From the NCBI GenBank assembly GCA_017933995.1, contig JAGBKI010000048.1, positions 1-57,874 on the forward strand: DNA of 57,874 nucleotides, written 5' to 3'. The DNA comes from Bacteroidaceae bacterium. GTDB taxonomy: Bacteria; Bacteroidota; Bacteroidia; Bacteroidales; Bacteroidaceae. Positions 39,187-46,967 of this stretch are shown here, piece after piece. How positions within the stretch are numbered: position 1 is the stretch's first letter; the number at the start of each line of letters is the position of its first letter. The notes beneath the pieces are model-generated. The model was not told where the DNA came from. It saw only the letters and a list, made by a program, of their open reading frames with translations, and searched no databases. The position numbers and the translations under genes are program-made.

Positions 39187-39555
39187 ATGACGAATTCAAA
39201 TCTCGTTTACTTCAACTCGCGTGACGAGTTGCTGCGTATTGACCTTTCCAACGTGGTCTACATTGAGGCCGACGGCAACATCACCGAAGTGGTTTGCGCT
39301 AACAAGTTGAAAGCCCCCGTGTCCATGAACCTCGCGGCTATGGAGCAGTTTCTCTCGAAACAGACTGGCGAACTCGCACGCAGTTTCGTGCGCATCGGTA
39401 AGCGCTACATCGTAAACCTTACAACCATCTACCGCATCAACCTGCGCCTGCAAAAGCTCACGCTGAGCGACAACGACCGTTTCGTGTATCAGCTTGACAT
39501 CAGCAAAGAAGCACTAAAGAAACTCCGCGAGCTGATGCTGGAACTCAGAAAGTGA
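39187..39555 (+). CDS. LytTR-type DNA-binding protein without receiver domain
   Basis: A 122-residue protein made almost entirely of a LytTR domain (NVVYIEADGNITEVVC, FVRIGKRYIVNLTTIYRI, then LQKLTLSDNDRFVYQLDIS). LytTR domains bind DNA through a beta fold and normally sit behind a response-regulator receiver. Here there is none, so the activity must be controlled by another protein or by amount. The ATG at 39187 follows a typical A-rich leader; the frame is open further upstream but without domain content. The stop overlaps a possible GTG start (39552) of the next frame, so this gene probably heads the FHA/PP2C locus. Confidence 0.85.
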   Translation: MTNSNLVYFNSRDELLRIDLSNVVYIEADGNITEVVCANKLKAPVSMNLAAMEQFLSKQTGELARSFVRIGKRYIVNLTTIYRINLRLQKLTLSDNDRFVYQLDISKEALKKLRELMLELRK

Positions 39556-39587
39556 GCGCACACTTCCCCTATACACCGTATTTATAT

Positions 39588-40307
39588 ATGACTATTCTCA
39601 TCGGCCGCGACAGCAACAACGGATGTCTGAAAATCTGTGTCGATGGCGGAAAGCCCCAAACGATAAAAAATACCGACGGACTTTCGGCTTCGGTGAGTAA
39701 GGAACACTTGCGGCTCGAAACGGACGACGGTATAAACTTCACCCTCACCAACCTCAAAGACACGGGCGTGACCTACGTAGGCGACGTACCCGTGGTGCGA
39801 TATCGCATCAAGGTGGGCGACCAAGTTTACATGGGGCTGGAACGACAGCCACTGGATTGGGAAGGTCTCGCTCCGTTCCTCCCGAAATTCGTGGACATAC
39901 GTCCGCTGCGCGACGTGTGGGATGAGTTCAACCAGCGGCAACTCGAAATCAATATCGAGCGGCAGAAAGCCATGCAGAAACGCACACTGCTGCCCGCGCT
40001 GATGATGGCGGGCGGACTGTTGGGTGCCGTGGTGCCACTCATCGTGCCCGACCTCACACCCGTAGCGCGGGCAGCGGTCAGCATACCTTTTCCGCTTGTC
40101 GGTATTTTGGCCTCCGTTTATTTCTATGTCAAGGGCAACAAGGACGCCGAGCGCTATCCCACTATACTTGAGGCACTAAAGGGAAACTTCAGGAAAACAT
40201 ACGTCTGTCCCAACCCTGACTGCGGCCACCACTTCGGCATGATGCACTATGAGCAATTGGCATCGAGCGGGTCGTGCCCCAAGTGCAGGCGCAAGTTTAT
40301 CGTCTGA
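39588..40307 (+). CDS. FHA-domain membrane protein with C-terminal zinc ribbon
   Basis: A 239-residue protein. Residues 2-85 form an FHA-like phosphothreonine-binding domain (ILIGRDSNNGCL with Arg7, SASVSKEHLRL, TNLKDTGVTYVGDVPV). Two hydrophobic helices at about 134-153 and 161-182 follow. The C-terminus is a zinc ribbon with Cys207, Cys212, Cys230 and Cys233 (CPNPDCG, SCPKCRRKF). An in-frame GTG at 39552 overlaps the LytTR stop, but the ATG at 39588 gives the natural FHA start. It probably docks a phosphorylated partner at the inner membrane. A 29-bp hairpin follows, separating it from the next gene. Confidence 0.82.
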   Translation: MTILIGRDSNNGCLKICVDGGKPQTIKNTDGLSASVSKEHLRLETDDGINFTLTNLKDTGVTYVGDVPVVRYRIKVGDQVYMGLERQPLDWEGLAPFLPKFVDIRPLRDVWDEFNQRQLEINIERQKAMQKRTLLPALMMAGGLLGAVVPLIVPDLTPVARAAVSIPFPLVGILASVYFYVKGNKDAERYPTILEALKGNFRKTYVCPNPDCGHHFGMMHYEQLASSGSCPKCRRKFIV

Positions 40308-40336
40308 AGGCGGCCAGAAAGAAGCTTCGGTGAATC

Positions 40337-40408
40337 GTTAAAAGGTAAAAGCTGAGTTATGTTTGTAGGCGAGCAGCAACAAACATAACTCAGCTTTTAC
40401 CTTTTAAC
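40337..40408. terminator. Long perfect hairpin after the FHA gene
   Basis: Two perfect 29-bp arms (40337-40365 and 40380-40408) with a 14-base loop. The arms are AT-rich, including TTTTACCTTTTAAC at the 3' side, and lie 30 bases after the FHA gene stop. A terminator is the simplest reading, though the arm length is unusual. Confidence 0.65.
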
Positions 40409-40480
40409 TGAAAGTATATTCCATACAGCGACACATTTCATAACGAAAAGCCAGCATTTTGTACCGAAAGCGCACAAACG

Positions 40481-40513
40481 TTTGCACAGACGCGGCAACA
40501 CGGCATACTTTTG
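40481..40513 (+). promoter_or_regulatory. Bacteroidetes-type promoter for the acidic membrane protein
   Basis: TTTG at 40481-40484 and TACTTTTG at 40506-40513 are 21 bp apart, a good -33/-7 pair, 38 bases before the next gene start. It gives the acidic protein gene, and perhaps the FHA and PP2C genes after it, a separate transcript from LytTR. Confidence 0.7.
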
Positions 40514-40551
40514 CACCATCAAATCAAAACAAACCCTAAAAAACAAAAGCC

Positions 40552-41712
40552 ATGAAACCTTATTTCAACGAAGACACGGTATTGGCCAACGCCAATGAGG
40601 AAACCCGAATGAACGAAACCTTGCAGGCCAATGCTCCCGCTCAGGAGGGAAAGCGCGGCTCGGACAATGCCAAAATCGCAGCAGGCTTAGGTGCCGCCGC
40701 AATTGGCGGAGGCACGTTAGGCGCCGGTGTGATGTACGCCACGGGAGCCATGGCTTCCGACGAAGAACCTGCCGCAACCAAAGCTGTTGTCAATAGCATC
40801 AACGAAAAGCCTGTCGTAGTGGAAGAGCCGCAGGTCACTGTAGACGAAGACACGGCCCATAAAGCCGCAACCGCTCAGGCCGCAATTGAAGTGCCTGCAC
40901 CCCACATGCACTCCGCCCAGGTGAACAACGGAATGAGTTTTGCCGATGCCTTTGCCGCTGCCCGTGCGGAGGTCGGCCCTGGTGGGATATTTGAATGGCA
41001 CGGCGGCGTTTACGGCACCTACACCAAGAACGAATGGAACGCTATGACACCCGCGCAGCAGGCCAGTTTCACTGCCAATGCTATGAACCGCTACGGCGTG
41101 ACCCACGCAGAAAACGACGCAATCCAAACGGAAGGTGGTGAAATCCACATCCACCACCACTACCACAACAATGGCAACGGCATGGGACACGCAGCGGCTG
41201 ATGCCGACACAAGCGCAACGCTCCTAAAAGCAGTCGACGGTGAACTCGATCTTGACGGCGAGCCCGAAGTGCACATCATCGGTATGCACACGGTCGACGC
41301 AGCAGGTGACGTGTTGGACATAGCCGACATCGAAGTGGGCGGATACAGTGGCCTACTGGTCGACACCGACCGCGACGGAGCAGCAGACTTCATGGCAGTA
41401 GACTTCGACGGAGACGGAGAGTTCAGCGAGGACGAGATTGTGTTGCTTAGTGGCGACTACATCAACCCTGAAAACGGCCGCACCCTTGCCCTGCAAGATA
41501 TTGACGACGTGCAGGTAATCGACACGGATGCCGTAGTGCCTGACGACAACTATACGGCTGACGCACCCGCCAGCGAAACGGAATCTGACGAAAACTATAT
41601 GGCCGAAGACACTTTTGCGTCCGACGCATCAGACTTCTATCTGACAGGTGGAGACGCTGCCGACGCGCTGGACAACTTCACCGACACCGACGGTGCTGAT
41701 TTCATCATCTGA
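40552..41712 (+). CDS. Acidic membrane protein with EF-hand-like calcium loops
   Basis: A 386-residue protein of unknown function. A 42-residue N-terminal part precedes one Gly/Ala-rich hydrophobic helix (about residues 43-67). The outer part has a conserved-looking module MSFADAFAAARAEVGPGG, FEWHGGVYGTY, KNEWNAMTP (about 128-170), a His cluster at 199-205 (HIHHHYH) and two adjacent Asp-rich loops at about 271-282 and 284-295 (DTDRDGAADF, DFDGDGEFSEDE) that look like calcium-binding EF-hand or dockerin-type loops. The C-terminal 80 residues are strongly acidic with Thr/Ser/Asp. Similar FEWHG-YGTY proteins occur in Bacteroidales near FHA and phosphatase genes, from memory. It may be a phosphorylated or metal-sensing partner of the flanking FHA proteins; this is inference. 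Confidence 0.75.
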   Translation: MKPYFNEDTVLANANEETRMNETLQANAPAQEGKRGSDNAKIAAGLGAAAIGGGTLGAGVMYATGAMASDEEPAATKAVVNSINEKPVVVEEPQVTVDEDTAHKAATAQAAIEVPAPHMHSAQVNNGMSFADAFAAARAEVGPGGIFEWHGGVYGTYTKNEWNAMTPAQQASFTANAMNRYGVTHAENDAIQTEGGEIHIHHHYHNNGNGMGHAAADADTSATLLKAVDGELDLDGEPEVHIIGMHTVDAAGDVLDIADIEVGGYSGLLVDTDRDGAADFMAVDFDGDGEFSEDEIVLLSGDYINPENGRTLALQDIDDVQVIDTDAVVPDDNYTADAPASETESDENYMAEDTFASDASDFYLTGGDAADALDNFTDTDGADFII

Positions 41713-41918
41713 CAAGCCCTTCCCAAGAACCGGAACGGACACTATAACTTCTAATCCCCAACGATGAGGAAGGTATTACTCTCTCATGTTGCCCTGCGTC
41801 CTGGTTTGTGTACTTTTTTACACAGGCCGGGGCGCCTTTTTCCTTTCGCGCCTTTCGGCTCTGAACTCTATTTTAAGTATTTCACCCTTCTCCCACCCCA
41901 TTCAAACCCTACAGCAGA

Positions 41919-42464
41919 ATGTCCAAAATTTTATCGCAGAAAAAAGTGGTGTGTCCTTGTTGCGGCTCCATTCTTTCTGTGCGCAACCGCACGGGCGCAC
42001 CAAGCACGGAGTGCGAATGCCCAAAATGCGGGCAAACACTGGCAGTAAACTTCATTGTGGCTGAGGCCGACACAGCACCCGTGCGCGAGGGGGCCAACAC
42101 CCTCCTGCCCGATAAAGGTCGCTGGCCTGTAAGCCCTGGACGCCTACAGGCAGGAGGTATCACAAAGGAACTGCGCCCGGGAAGAAACATCGTCGGAAAG
42201 CAAGCCGACACGTCGCGAGCCGACATCCAATTTCCGTTGGACGACACGGGCGTGTCGCGCGAACATTTCGACATCAATGTGAGGCAGCGCACCGATGGGG
42301 CATTCCGAGTAAGCGTCAGCCCACATAAGGAGCGCATCAGCTACACCACGGTCGACGGCCTGCCCATCCAATACGGCGACGAGGTGCTGCTACGCGAGGG
42401 CAGCGTCATCAAAGCCCACCACACACGCTTCGTCTACACTTCCAAAGAACAACCGCAATCATGA
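41919..42464 (+). CDS. Zinc-ribbon and FHA-domain protein
   Basis: A 181-residue soluble protein. The N-terminus is a zinc ribbon (CPCCGS with Cys12, 14, 15; CECPKCG with Cys32, 34, 37). Residues 85-175 form an FHA domain (LRPGRNIVGKQ, SRADIQFPLDDTGVSREHF, TTVDGLPIQYGDEVLL), the fold that binds phosphothreonine peptides. The order is the reverse of the membrane FHA protein upstream. The stop overlaps the PP2C start as ATGA, which ties the two products together. The 206-bp gap before it contains short frames that I do not regard as genes. Confidence 0.85.
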   Translation: MSKILSQKKVVCPCCGSILSVRNRTGAPSTECECPKCGQTLAVNFIVAEADTAPVREGANTLLPDKGRWPVSPGRLQAGGITKELRPGRNIVGKQADTSRADIQFPLDDTGVSREHFDINVRQRTDGAFRVSVSPHKERISYTTVDGLPIQYGDEVLLREGSVIKAHHTRFVYTSKEQPQS

Positions 42465-43528
42465 ATATCACACTTAAAGAGCCACTTGCCATACACGAAT
42501 TGGGACAGCGCAAAAACCAAGAAGACAGCCTATATCCTGCACTGGGCAGCGCCACACTGGACAGCCGCCTGTTTGTCGTCTGCGACGGGATGGGCGGTCA
42601 CGAAAAGGGAGAAGTGGCCAGTGCCACGGTGTGCCGCGCCTTCAGTGACTACATCGCTGGGCGGGCCGACTTTTCCGACGTAATTGACGACAACCTGCTT
42701 CACAACGCATTGGACTACGCTTATACTCAACTTGATGCAGCCGACGACGGGGCGTACAAGAAAATGGGCACAACCCTCACGCTTGTACTTTTCCACAAAG
42801 GCGGTGTGACCATGACTCATATAGGCGACAGCCGCATCTACCACATCCGTCCTGGAATACCGCGTCTGCTCTACGTGTCACGCGACCACTCACTCGTATT
42901 CGACCTTTACGCCGCCGGGGAATTGGCCTACGGGGAAATGAAGACCGACCGCCGCAAGAACATCGTTACACGAGCACTGATGCCAGGTGAAGACGTGCGC
43001 ACCACGCTGGCCATCGCCCACACTACCGACGTGCAGCCTGGCGACTATTTCTACCTCTGTTCTGACGGTATGCTCGAAAATATGGATGACGGCGAACTCA
43101 CTGATATTCTCTGTGGCACGGGAAGCAACGAGGACAAAGCACACGAACTCGTCCGCCGCACGGCTGACAACAGGGATAACCACACGGCCTATCTCATACA
43201 AGTTGCTGCCGTCCGACGCGAGGAGGGCGACAACCAGTTGCGCCATGATGAGCACACAACCCGTTGCAACGCCCTCAACATCCGTCCCCACAGCAATGAA
43301 GACGAAAATCACAATGCCTACAACGGCAACGCAAACGAGGGATTTGTGACACCGCCCAAACAGGCCGCACCGACACCCAGCCCAACCCAAACGCAACCCG
43401 CCCGCAGACATTCCACGCGCGTGTCCGACTTGGGCGCACAAATCTCCCTGCGGTGGCTGGCGGCTGGATTGGTTTTGGCCATCTTCGGTTTAGCACTTGC
43501 TTTCATTCTGTATCTACTACGTGCTTGA
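42461..43528 (+). CDS. PP2C-type protein serine/threonine phosphatase, tail-anchored
   Basis: A 355-residue protein. Residues 5-250 form a bacterial PP2C (PPM) phosphatase: KNQEDS, metal-binding Asp42 in CDGMGGHEKG, TTLTLVLFHKGGVTMTHIGDSRIY with Asp123, and LCSDGMLENMDDGE with Asp202. A polar, Asn/Thr/Pro-rich linker (about 255-320) leads to a C-terminal membrane helix (about 330-353) with only a few residues after it. The catalytic domain therefore hangs in the cytoplasm from the membrane. It overlaps the FHA gene by four bases. PP2C enzymes reverse Hanks-type kinase signalling, but no such kinase is present in the window. Confidence 0.92.
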   Translation: MNITLKEPLAIHELGQRKNQEDSLYPALGSATLDSRLFVVCDGMGGHEKGEVASATVCRAFSDYIAGRADFSDVIDDNLLHNALDYAYTQLDAADDGAYKKMGTTLTLVLFHKGGVTMTHIGDSRIYHIRPGIPRLLYVSRDHSLVFDLYAAGELAYGEMKTDRRKNIVTRALMPGEDVRTTLAIAHTTDVQPGDYFYLCSDGMLENMDDGELTDILCGTGSNEDKAHELVRRTADNRDNHTAYLIQVAAVRREEGDNQLRHDEHTTRCNALNIRPHSNEDENHNAYNGNANEGFVTPPKQAAPTPSPTQTQPARRHSTRVSDLGAQISLRWLAAGLVLAIFGLALAFILYLLRA

Positions 43529-43593
43529 GACGCATGAACAGCATAACGTAGTACTCGCCCGAAAAGATAGTTTTTGAATCCCTTCCTTTTTAT

Positions 43594-44349
43594 TTACAAG
43601 CGCTTCGCAGGCACGGCGAGCAACCGTTCGACCGCTCCGATGGGAACATCGGGCAGCACGTTGTGGAGACGGTCGGTCAGAAGGCGCAGCGACGCATCGG
43701 GTGCACAAGCGGCGGGCGGCAGTTCGTCGCCGTACATCAAGCTTGGAGTGGTGTAGCGCGCCACGCCCCAGCCGTAACGTCGTCCCTCGCGGTCGTACTT
43801 ATAAGCGAAGTCGGCGATGCAGACGCGACCTGCCATTTGGAGGCGTGCCATAAGAGTGTCGAAACTGGGCGTATGCCCATTGCGTTTACGCGGGGCCTTG
43901 GCGCGCTCGACACGCTCTATGGGGTTCGTCCGTCCAGAATGCGGACGGGTGAAACCACACAGCTTCTTGAGTTCGTGAGAAAGCAGGGATCCGTGGGCTT
44001 CGAGAGCTTGGAGAATACACTCCTCGGTTTCCGAAAGTTGAGGTGCGGCGGCCAAACGAACGTTGAGGAAATGGGGGAAAAGTTCAAGGCTGACAAAGCA
44101 GGCTTTACCATGAAGAAACTTGCCGTAGGCCAGACTGCCACGCCCGATGAGCGGTCCCTTCCATTCCCAAGGGCCGTCCTCGTCTTGAAACCACAACTCT
44201 TCGGGCGTATGCTCTGCTATGGAGAAGCCCGCTATCGGGTTCTCGAAAAACGGGAGCAAACCTGCGAAAAGGGCCATGCGCTCCACATCGTCAATGGTGC
44301 GAATGGGGTGAATGCCGAAAGGGAATGCGGAGGAAGGATGCGAATACAT
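43594..44349 (-). CDS. AlkZ-related protein, function unproven
   Basis: A 251-residue protein matching, from memory, Bacteroidetes proteins labelled AlkZ-related. Characteristic stretches are VGLLPFFENPIAGFS-like (LFAGLLPFFENPIAGFSIAE), ELWFQDEDGPWEWKGPLIG, YGKFLHGKACFVSLELFPHF, HGSLLSHELKKLCGF and MARLQMAGRVCIADFAYKYD, then GWGVARYTTP. AlkZ proteins are winged-helix DNA glycosylases that unhook crosslinks. This group is distant and whether it has glycosylase activity is unknown. It is convergent with the PP2C gene. The repeated helix-loop pattern around residues 110-185 fits winged helices. Confidence 0.7.
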   Translation of the reverse strand: MYSHPSSAFPFGIHPIRTIDDVERMALFAGLLPFFENPIAGFSIAEHTPEELWFQDEDGPWEWKGPLIGRGSLAYGKFLHGKACFVSLELFPHFLNVRLAAAPQLSETEECILQALEAHGSLLSHELKKLCGFTRPHSGRTNPIERVERAKAPRKRNGHTPSFDTLMARLQMAGRVCIADFAYKYDREGRRYGWGVARYTTPSLMYGDELPPAACAPDASLRLLTDRLHNVLPDVPIGAVERLLAVPAKRL

Positions 44350-44455
44350 CGGGGGAAACTGAAAGTCTATAGGGTTGAAATCTTATCGGAAGAAAACAAG
44401 CTGCAAGCCAGAAGGCACGCACGAAACGCCACAGCAAACAGCCCGGCAGGGATTA

Positions 44456-45517
44456 TCAGGAAGTTTGCCTGCGCTTCCCTTTGGGCAACAGCGGATTGAC
44501 AACAAAGGCTACGGCCAAAGAACTTACCAGCACCAGCGGCACGAGCACGAACCACCATAGGCCAAACTGCGACTGCGTGGTGAAAAAACGCGCGGTGAAC
44601 CACGGATAATAAACAGAGTCGAACACATAGCTCACCAAAAACACATCGAGCGAGAGCACCGAGACCTTGGCCAAAACGCTGCGCACCAACGGGCGGCGTA
44701 CCTCGCAGCGATAGAGGAGCAGAAACACACAAACCGCAAGCACAAGGCCGAAAGGATAGTACGAACCGCTGATATACGGCGTTATCGGCGCAGCGGGATG
44801 CAACAAGCCCAGCAAGGGGTCGACTGAAAGCAGAATACAGACGACGGCTAACAAGACACGAGGACGAACCGTGGGACGGAACTCGCGTATATACGAACCT
44901 GTGAAGTAGAACGCCAGTGGGTAAATGTCTTCCCAAAGGCGCGGCCATACGTGGTAGCCCTTGCGGTTGAGAAAGAGAGGGAGCAAGGAAATCACGGCAA
45001 GGGTGGCGATAAGCACCTGTTTGTGGCGCTTCGAAGGGAGTGCCTTATAAAGTATGTTGAGGAAAGGGGCGAGCAGGAACAGCCCCAACCACATTTCAAT
45101 GTACCACGCATAGGGGATGGCCTCGAAGCCCACCACGGCGAGCAGCCAGGCCAGCGGGGAACGGTGGTCGCCCACAAAGAGTTCGAGCACAGCGACCGTG
45201 AGCAGCGAATAGGCCACATAGGCCGATATCACCCGCAGCAAACCTTTGTAGTAGCTGCGCGAGAGGCTCTTCTCGGCATTGAGATAGCCCGTGAGTAGCA
45301 AGAAGAGCGGCACACCTGCCAACATGAGTTCAGCCAACAGGGACTGTGCGAACATCGAAACGCCCCGAAACGGAGTAGTGTAGAACTGTGTATTGACGAA
45401 AAAGTGCAACCCTACGACCATCGCCACAGCGCCGCAACGCACCAAGTCCAGCCCCGCGACGCGGGAGGTTCCGGCTATGGACGAAAGCCCCGTCGTTTTA
45501 TTTGTATCACTGTCCAT
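44456..45517 (-). CDS. Membrane O-acyltransferase (acyltransferase family 3)
   Basis: A 353-residue integral membrane protein with about ten hydrophobic segments. The family-3 start is recognisable (RVAGLDLVRCGAVAMVVGLHFF), followed by GVPLFLLLTGYL and AWYIEMWLGLFLLAPFLN. These enzymes transfer acetyl or succinyl groups to extracellular polysaccharides, lipopolysaccharide or peptidoglycan; the acceptor is unknown. The ATG at 45517 is preferred. Upstream in-frame ATGs at 45535 and 45553 are possible, but a TATTTTTG box lies between. A GC-rich hairpin separates it from rubrerythrin. Confidence 0.82.
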   Translation of the reverse strand: MDSDTNKTTGLSSIAGTSRVAGLDLVRCGAVAMVVGLHFFVNTQFYTTPFRGVSMFAQSLLAELMLAGVPLFLLLTGYLNAEKSLSRSYYKGLLRVISAYVAYSLLTVAVLELFVGDHRSPLAWLLAVVGFEAIPYAWYIEMWLGLFLLAPFLNILYKALPSKRHKQVLIATLAVISLLPLFLNRKGYHVWPRLWEDIYPLAFYFTGSYIREFRPTVRPRVLLAVVCILLSVDPLLGLLHPAAPITPYISGSYYPFGLVLAVCVFLLLYRCEVRRPLVRSVLAKVSVLSLDVFLVSYVFDSVYYPWFTARFFTTQSQFGLWWFVLVPLVLVSSLAVAFVVNPLLPKGKRRQTS

Positions 45518-45597
45518 CACAGCAAAAATAGACATTCCGCGCCACACAACCAAGCACGGGGAGTTTTTGTACGCTTTCCAAGACTGCTAATGCAATT

Positions 45598-45626
45598 ACG
45601 GGGAGTGCCGCGCAGGCACTCCCCGT
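45598..45626. terminator. GC-rich hairpin between rubrerythrin and acyltransferase genes
   Basis: Perfect 12-bp arms ACGGGGAGTGCC and GGCACTCCCCGT with a 5-base loop. It lies 50 bases beyond the rubrerythrin stop on the minus strand. The flanking T tract is weak, so its strength is uncertain. Confidence 0.65.
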
Positions 45627-45677
45627 AAACAATTCATATACATGGCAAACGGCTACAGCCGCTGCGCACACCGCTTG

Positions 45678-46232
45678 TCACTTCTTGTCGGCGAAGTAGC
45701 GGTTGAAGAGACCCTGGAAGCCCTGGCCGTGGCGAGCCTCGTCGCGTGCCATCTCGTGTACGGTGTCGTGGATGGCATCCAGGCCGAGTTCCTTGGCGCG
45801 CTTGGCGATGCGCGTCTTGTCCTCGCAGGCACCAGCCTCAGCATTCATACGCTTCTCCAGGTTCGTCTTGGTGTCCCAAACGACGTCGCCCAACAGTTCG
45901 GCGAACTTAGCGGCGTGTTCGGCCTCTTCCCAAGCGTAGCGCTTGAAAGCCTCGGCCACCTCGGGATAGCCCTCGCGGTCGGCCTGGCGACTCATGGCGA
46001 GATACATACCCACTTCGCCGCATTCGCCGAGGAAGTGGTTGTTGAGGTCCTTAATCATCTCGTCGTCGCAGCCCTTGGCTACGCCTACGACGTGCTCGGA
46101 AACGAACTGCAAAGCAGCATCTTCCATCTCCTTGAACTTGCTGGCGGGAACGCCGCAGATGGGGCACTTTTCGGGAGCCTCGGGGCCTTCGTGTACATAG
46201 CCGCACACGGTGCAAATGAATTTCTTGTTCAT
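45678..46232 (-). CDS. Rubrerythrin with N-terminal rubredoxin domain (reverse rubrerythrin)
   Basis: A 184-residue peroxide-scavenging iron protein. The N-terminal rubredoxin-type site is [10 protein letters not shown]...CPICGVP (four Cys). The four-helix di-iron domain follows with [27 protein letters not shown] and [14 protein letters not shown], which supply the Glu and His ligands. Classical rubrerythrins have the rubredoxin part at the C-terminus, so this is the reversed arrangement found in anaerobes such as Clostridium and Bacteroidales. It reduces hydrogen peroxide with electrons from NADH or rubredoxin and suits an anaerobic lifestyle. Confidence 0.93.
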   Translation of the reverse strand: MNKKFICTVCGYVHEGPEAPEKCPICGVPASKFKEMEDAALQFVSEHVVGVAKGCDDEMIKDLNNHFLGECGEVGMYLAMSRQADREGYPEVAEAFKRYAWEEAEHAAKFAELLGDVVWDTKTNLEKRMNAEAGACEDKTRIAKRAKELGLDAIHDTVHEMARDEARHGQGFQGLFNRYFADKK

Positions 46233-46310
46233 AATAGAAAAGAATTAAGTGAAAGAATAAAAAGTTAATAAAAAGGGGTTCTGTGTCCCTATGTTCTTGC
46301 TACGACCGTG

Positions 46311-46847
46311 TCAGAACACGAACTCGTAGTTTTCTGCAAAATAGGAAACGACCGTGCTGCCGAAAGTGGAAACCAGGAACAACAACCAAACGACCGAAAC
46401 GAGCAGCGCCACGACGCTCCAGCCCATGGCCAGATGGCTGCGGCGCACGGCTTCTTGCGTATTTCCGGAAAGGTTGTAGAAGTCCACCTTGGCCGCGTGG
46501 TGAACGGCCACAATACCCAGCGGATTGAGCATAAAGAGAGCGGAGAGCACCGCAAGCCAAAGATTCGAGGAGACCCCGGCTGGCGCAGTGCTTACAGCTT
46601 GTGCTGGCATGGGCTGCGAAAACGCCGCATTGGCTGGGCGCGAGGCGAGCGAGGCGACAGGTGCCTCCACAATGCTCTCGGTGGCGAACAGCGGCGCAAG
46701 TTCTTCGACCTCGGCGGCAGGTGTCCATTCGTCAAGCCCCTTGCGCCACACGAGCGTCGAAGCGGTCACACCCGCTTCGACAAAGTGCTCGGGCGAGACG
46801 GGGCCAGCCTGCTGCTGGTCTTGGTCTACGTAAAAATAGTCTTGCAT
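46311..46847 (-). CDS. GYF_2 and CD225/dispanin-like membrane protein
   Basis: A 178-residue protein from the ATG at 46847; a frame from 46925 would add 26 residues without domain content. Residues 3-55 match a GYF_2-type module (DYFYVDQDQQQAGPVSPEHF, TLVWRKGLDEWTPAAEVEELAPLF). An Ala/Pro-rich linker follows. The C-terminal part has two membrane helices with the CD225-like pattern LSALFMLNPLGIVAVHHAAK, then AVRRSHLAMGWSVVALLVSV. Such proteins are common in Bacteroidetes and Actinobacteria; function unknown, possibly membrane shaping or recruitment of proline-rich ligands. Confidence 0.78.
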   Translation of the reverse strand: MQDYFYVDQDQQQAGPVSPEHFVEAGVTASTLVWRKGLDEWTPAAEVEELAPLFATESIVEAPVASLASRPANAAFSQPMPAQAVSTAPAGVSSNLWLAVLSALFMLNPLGIVAVHHAAKVDFYNLSGNTQEAVRRSHLAMGWSVVALLVSVVWLLFLVSTFGSTVVSYFAENYEFVF

Positions 46848-46925
46848 CGGTCTTGTGGCAAAAGGGGCTGTGGGGATTTTAGGTTCGTAAGCTTTTAGAG
46901 GGTTGGGGATATCGCGATAACTCAA

Positions 46926-46965
46926 AACTCACAAACCTCAAAACTCAAGAACCCAAAAACCTACG
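46926..46965. repeat. 8-bp phased repeat array
   Basis: Read on the minus strand, five or so 8-bp units of the form GGTTTTTG, GGTTCTTG, AGTTTTGA, GGTTTGTG and AGTTTTGA follow each other just after the pepD stop. An 18-bp part (46947-46964) is identical to 23711-23728 in the opposite orientation. Confidence 0.55.
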
Positions 46966-46967
46966 TT

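Noticed and set aside
41764-42064. Short plus-strand frames before the zinc-ribbon/FHA gene
   Set aside because: They overlap the start of the FHA gene, have no domain and no convincing leader; one has a hydrophobic stretch but this could be chance.
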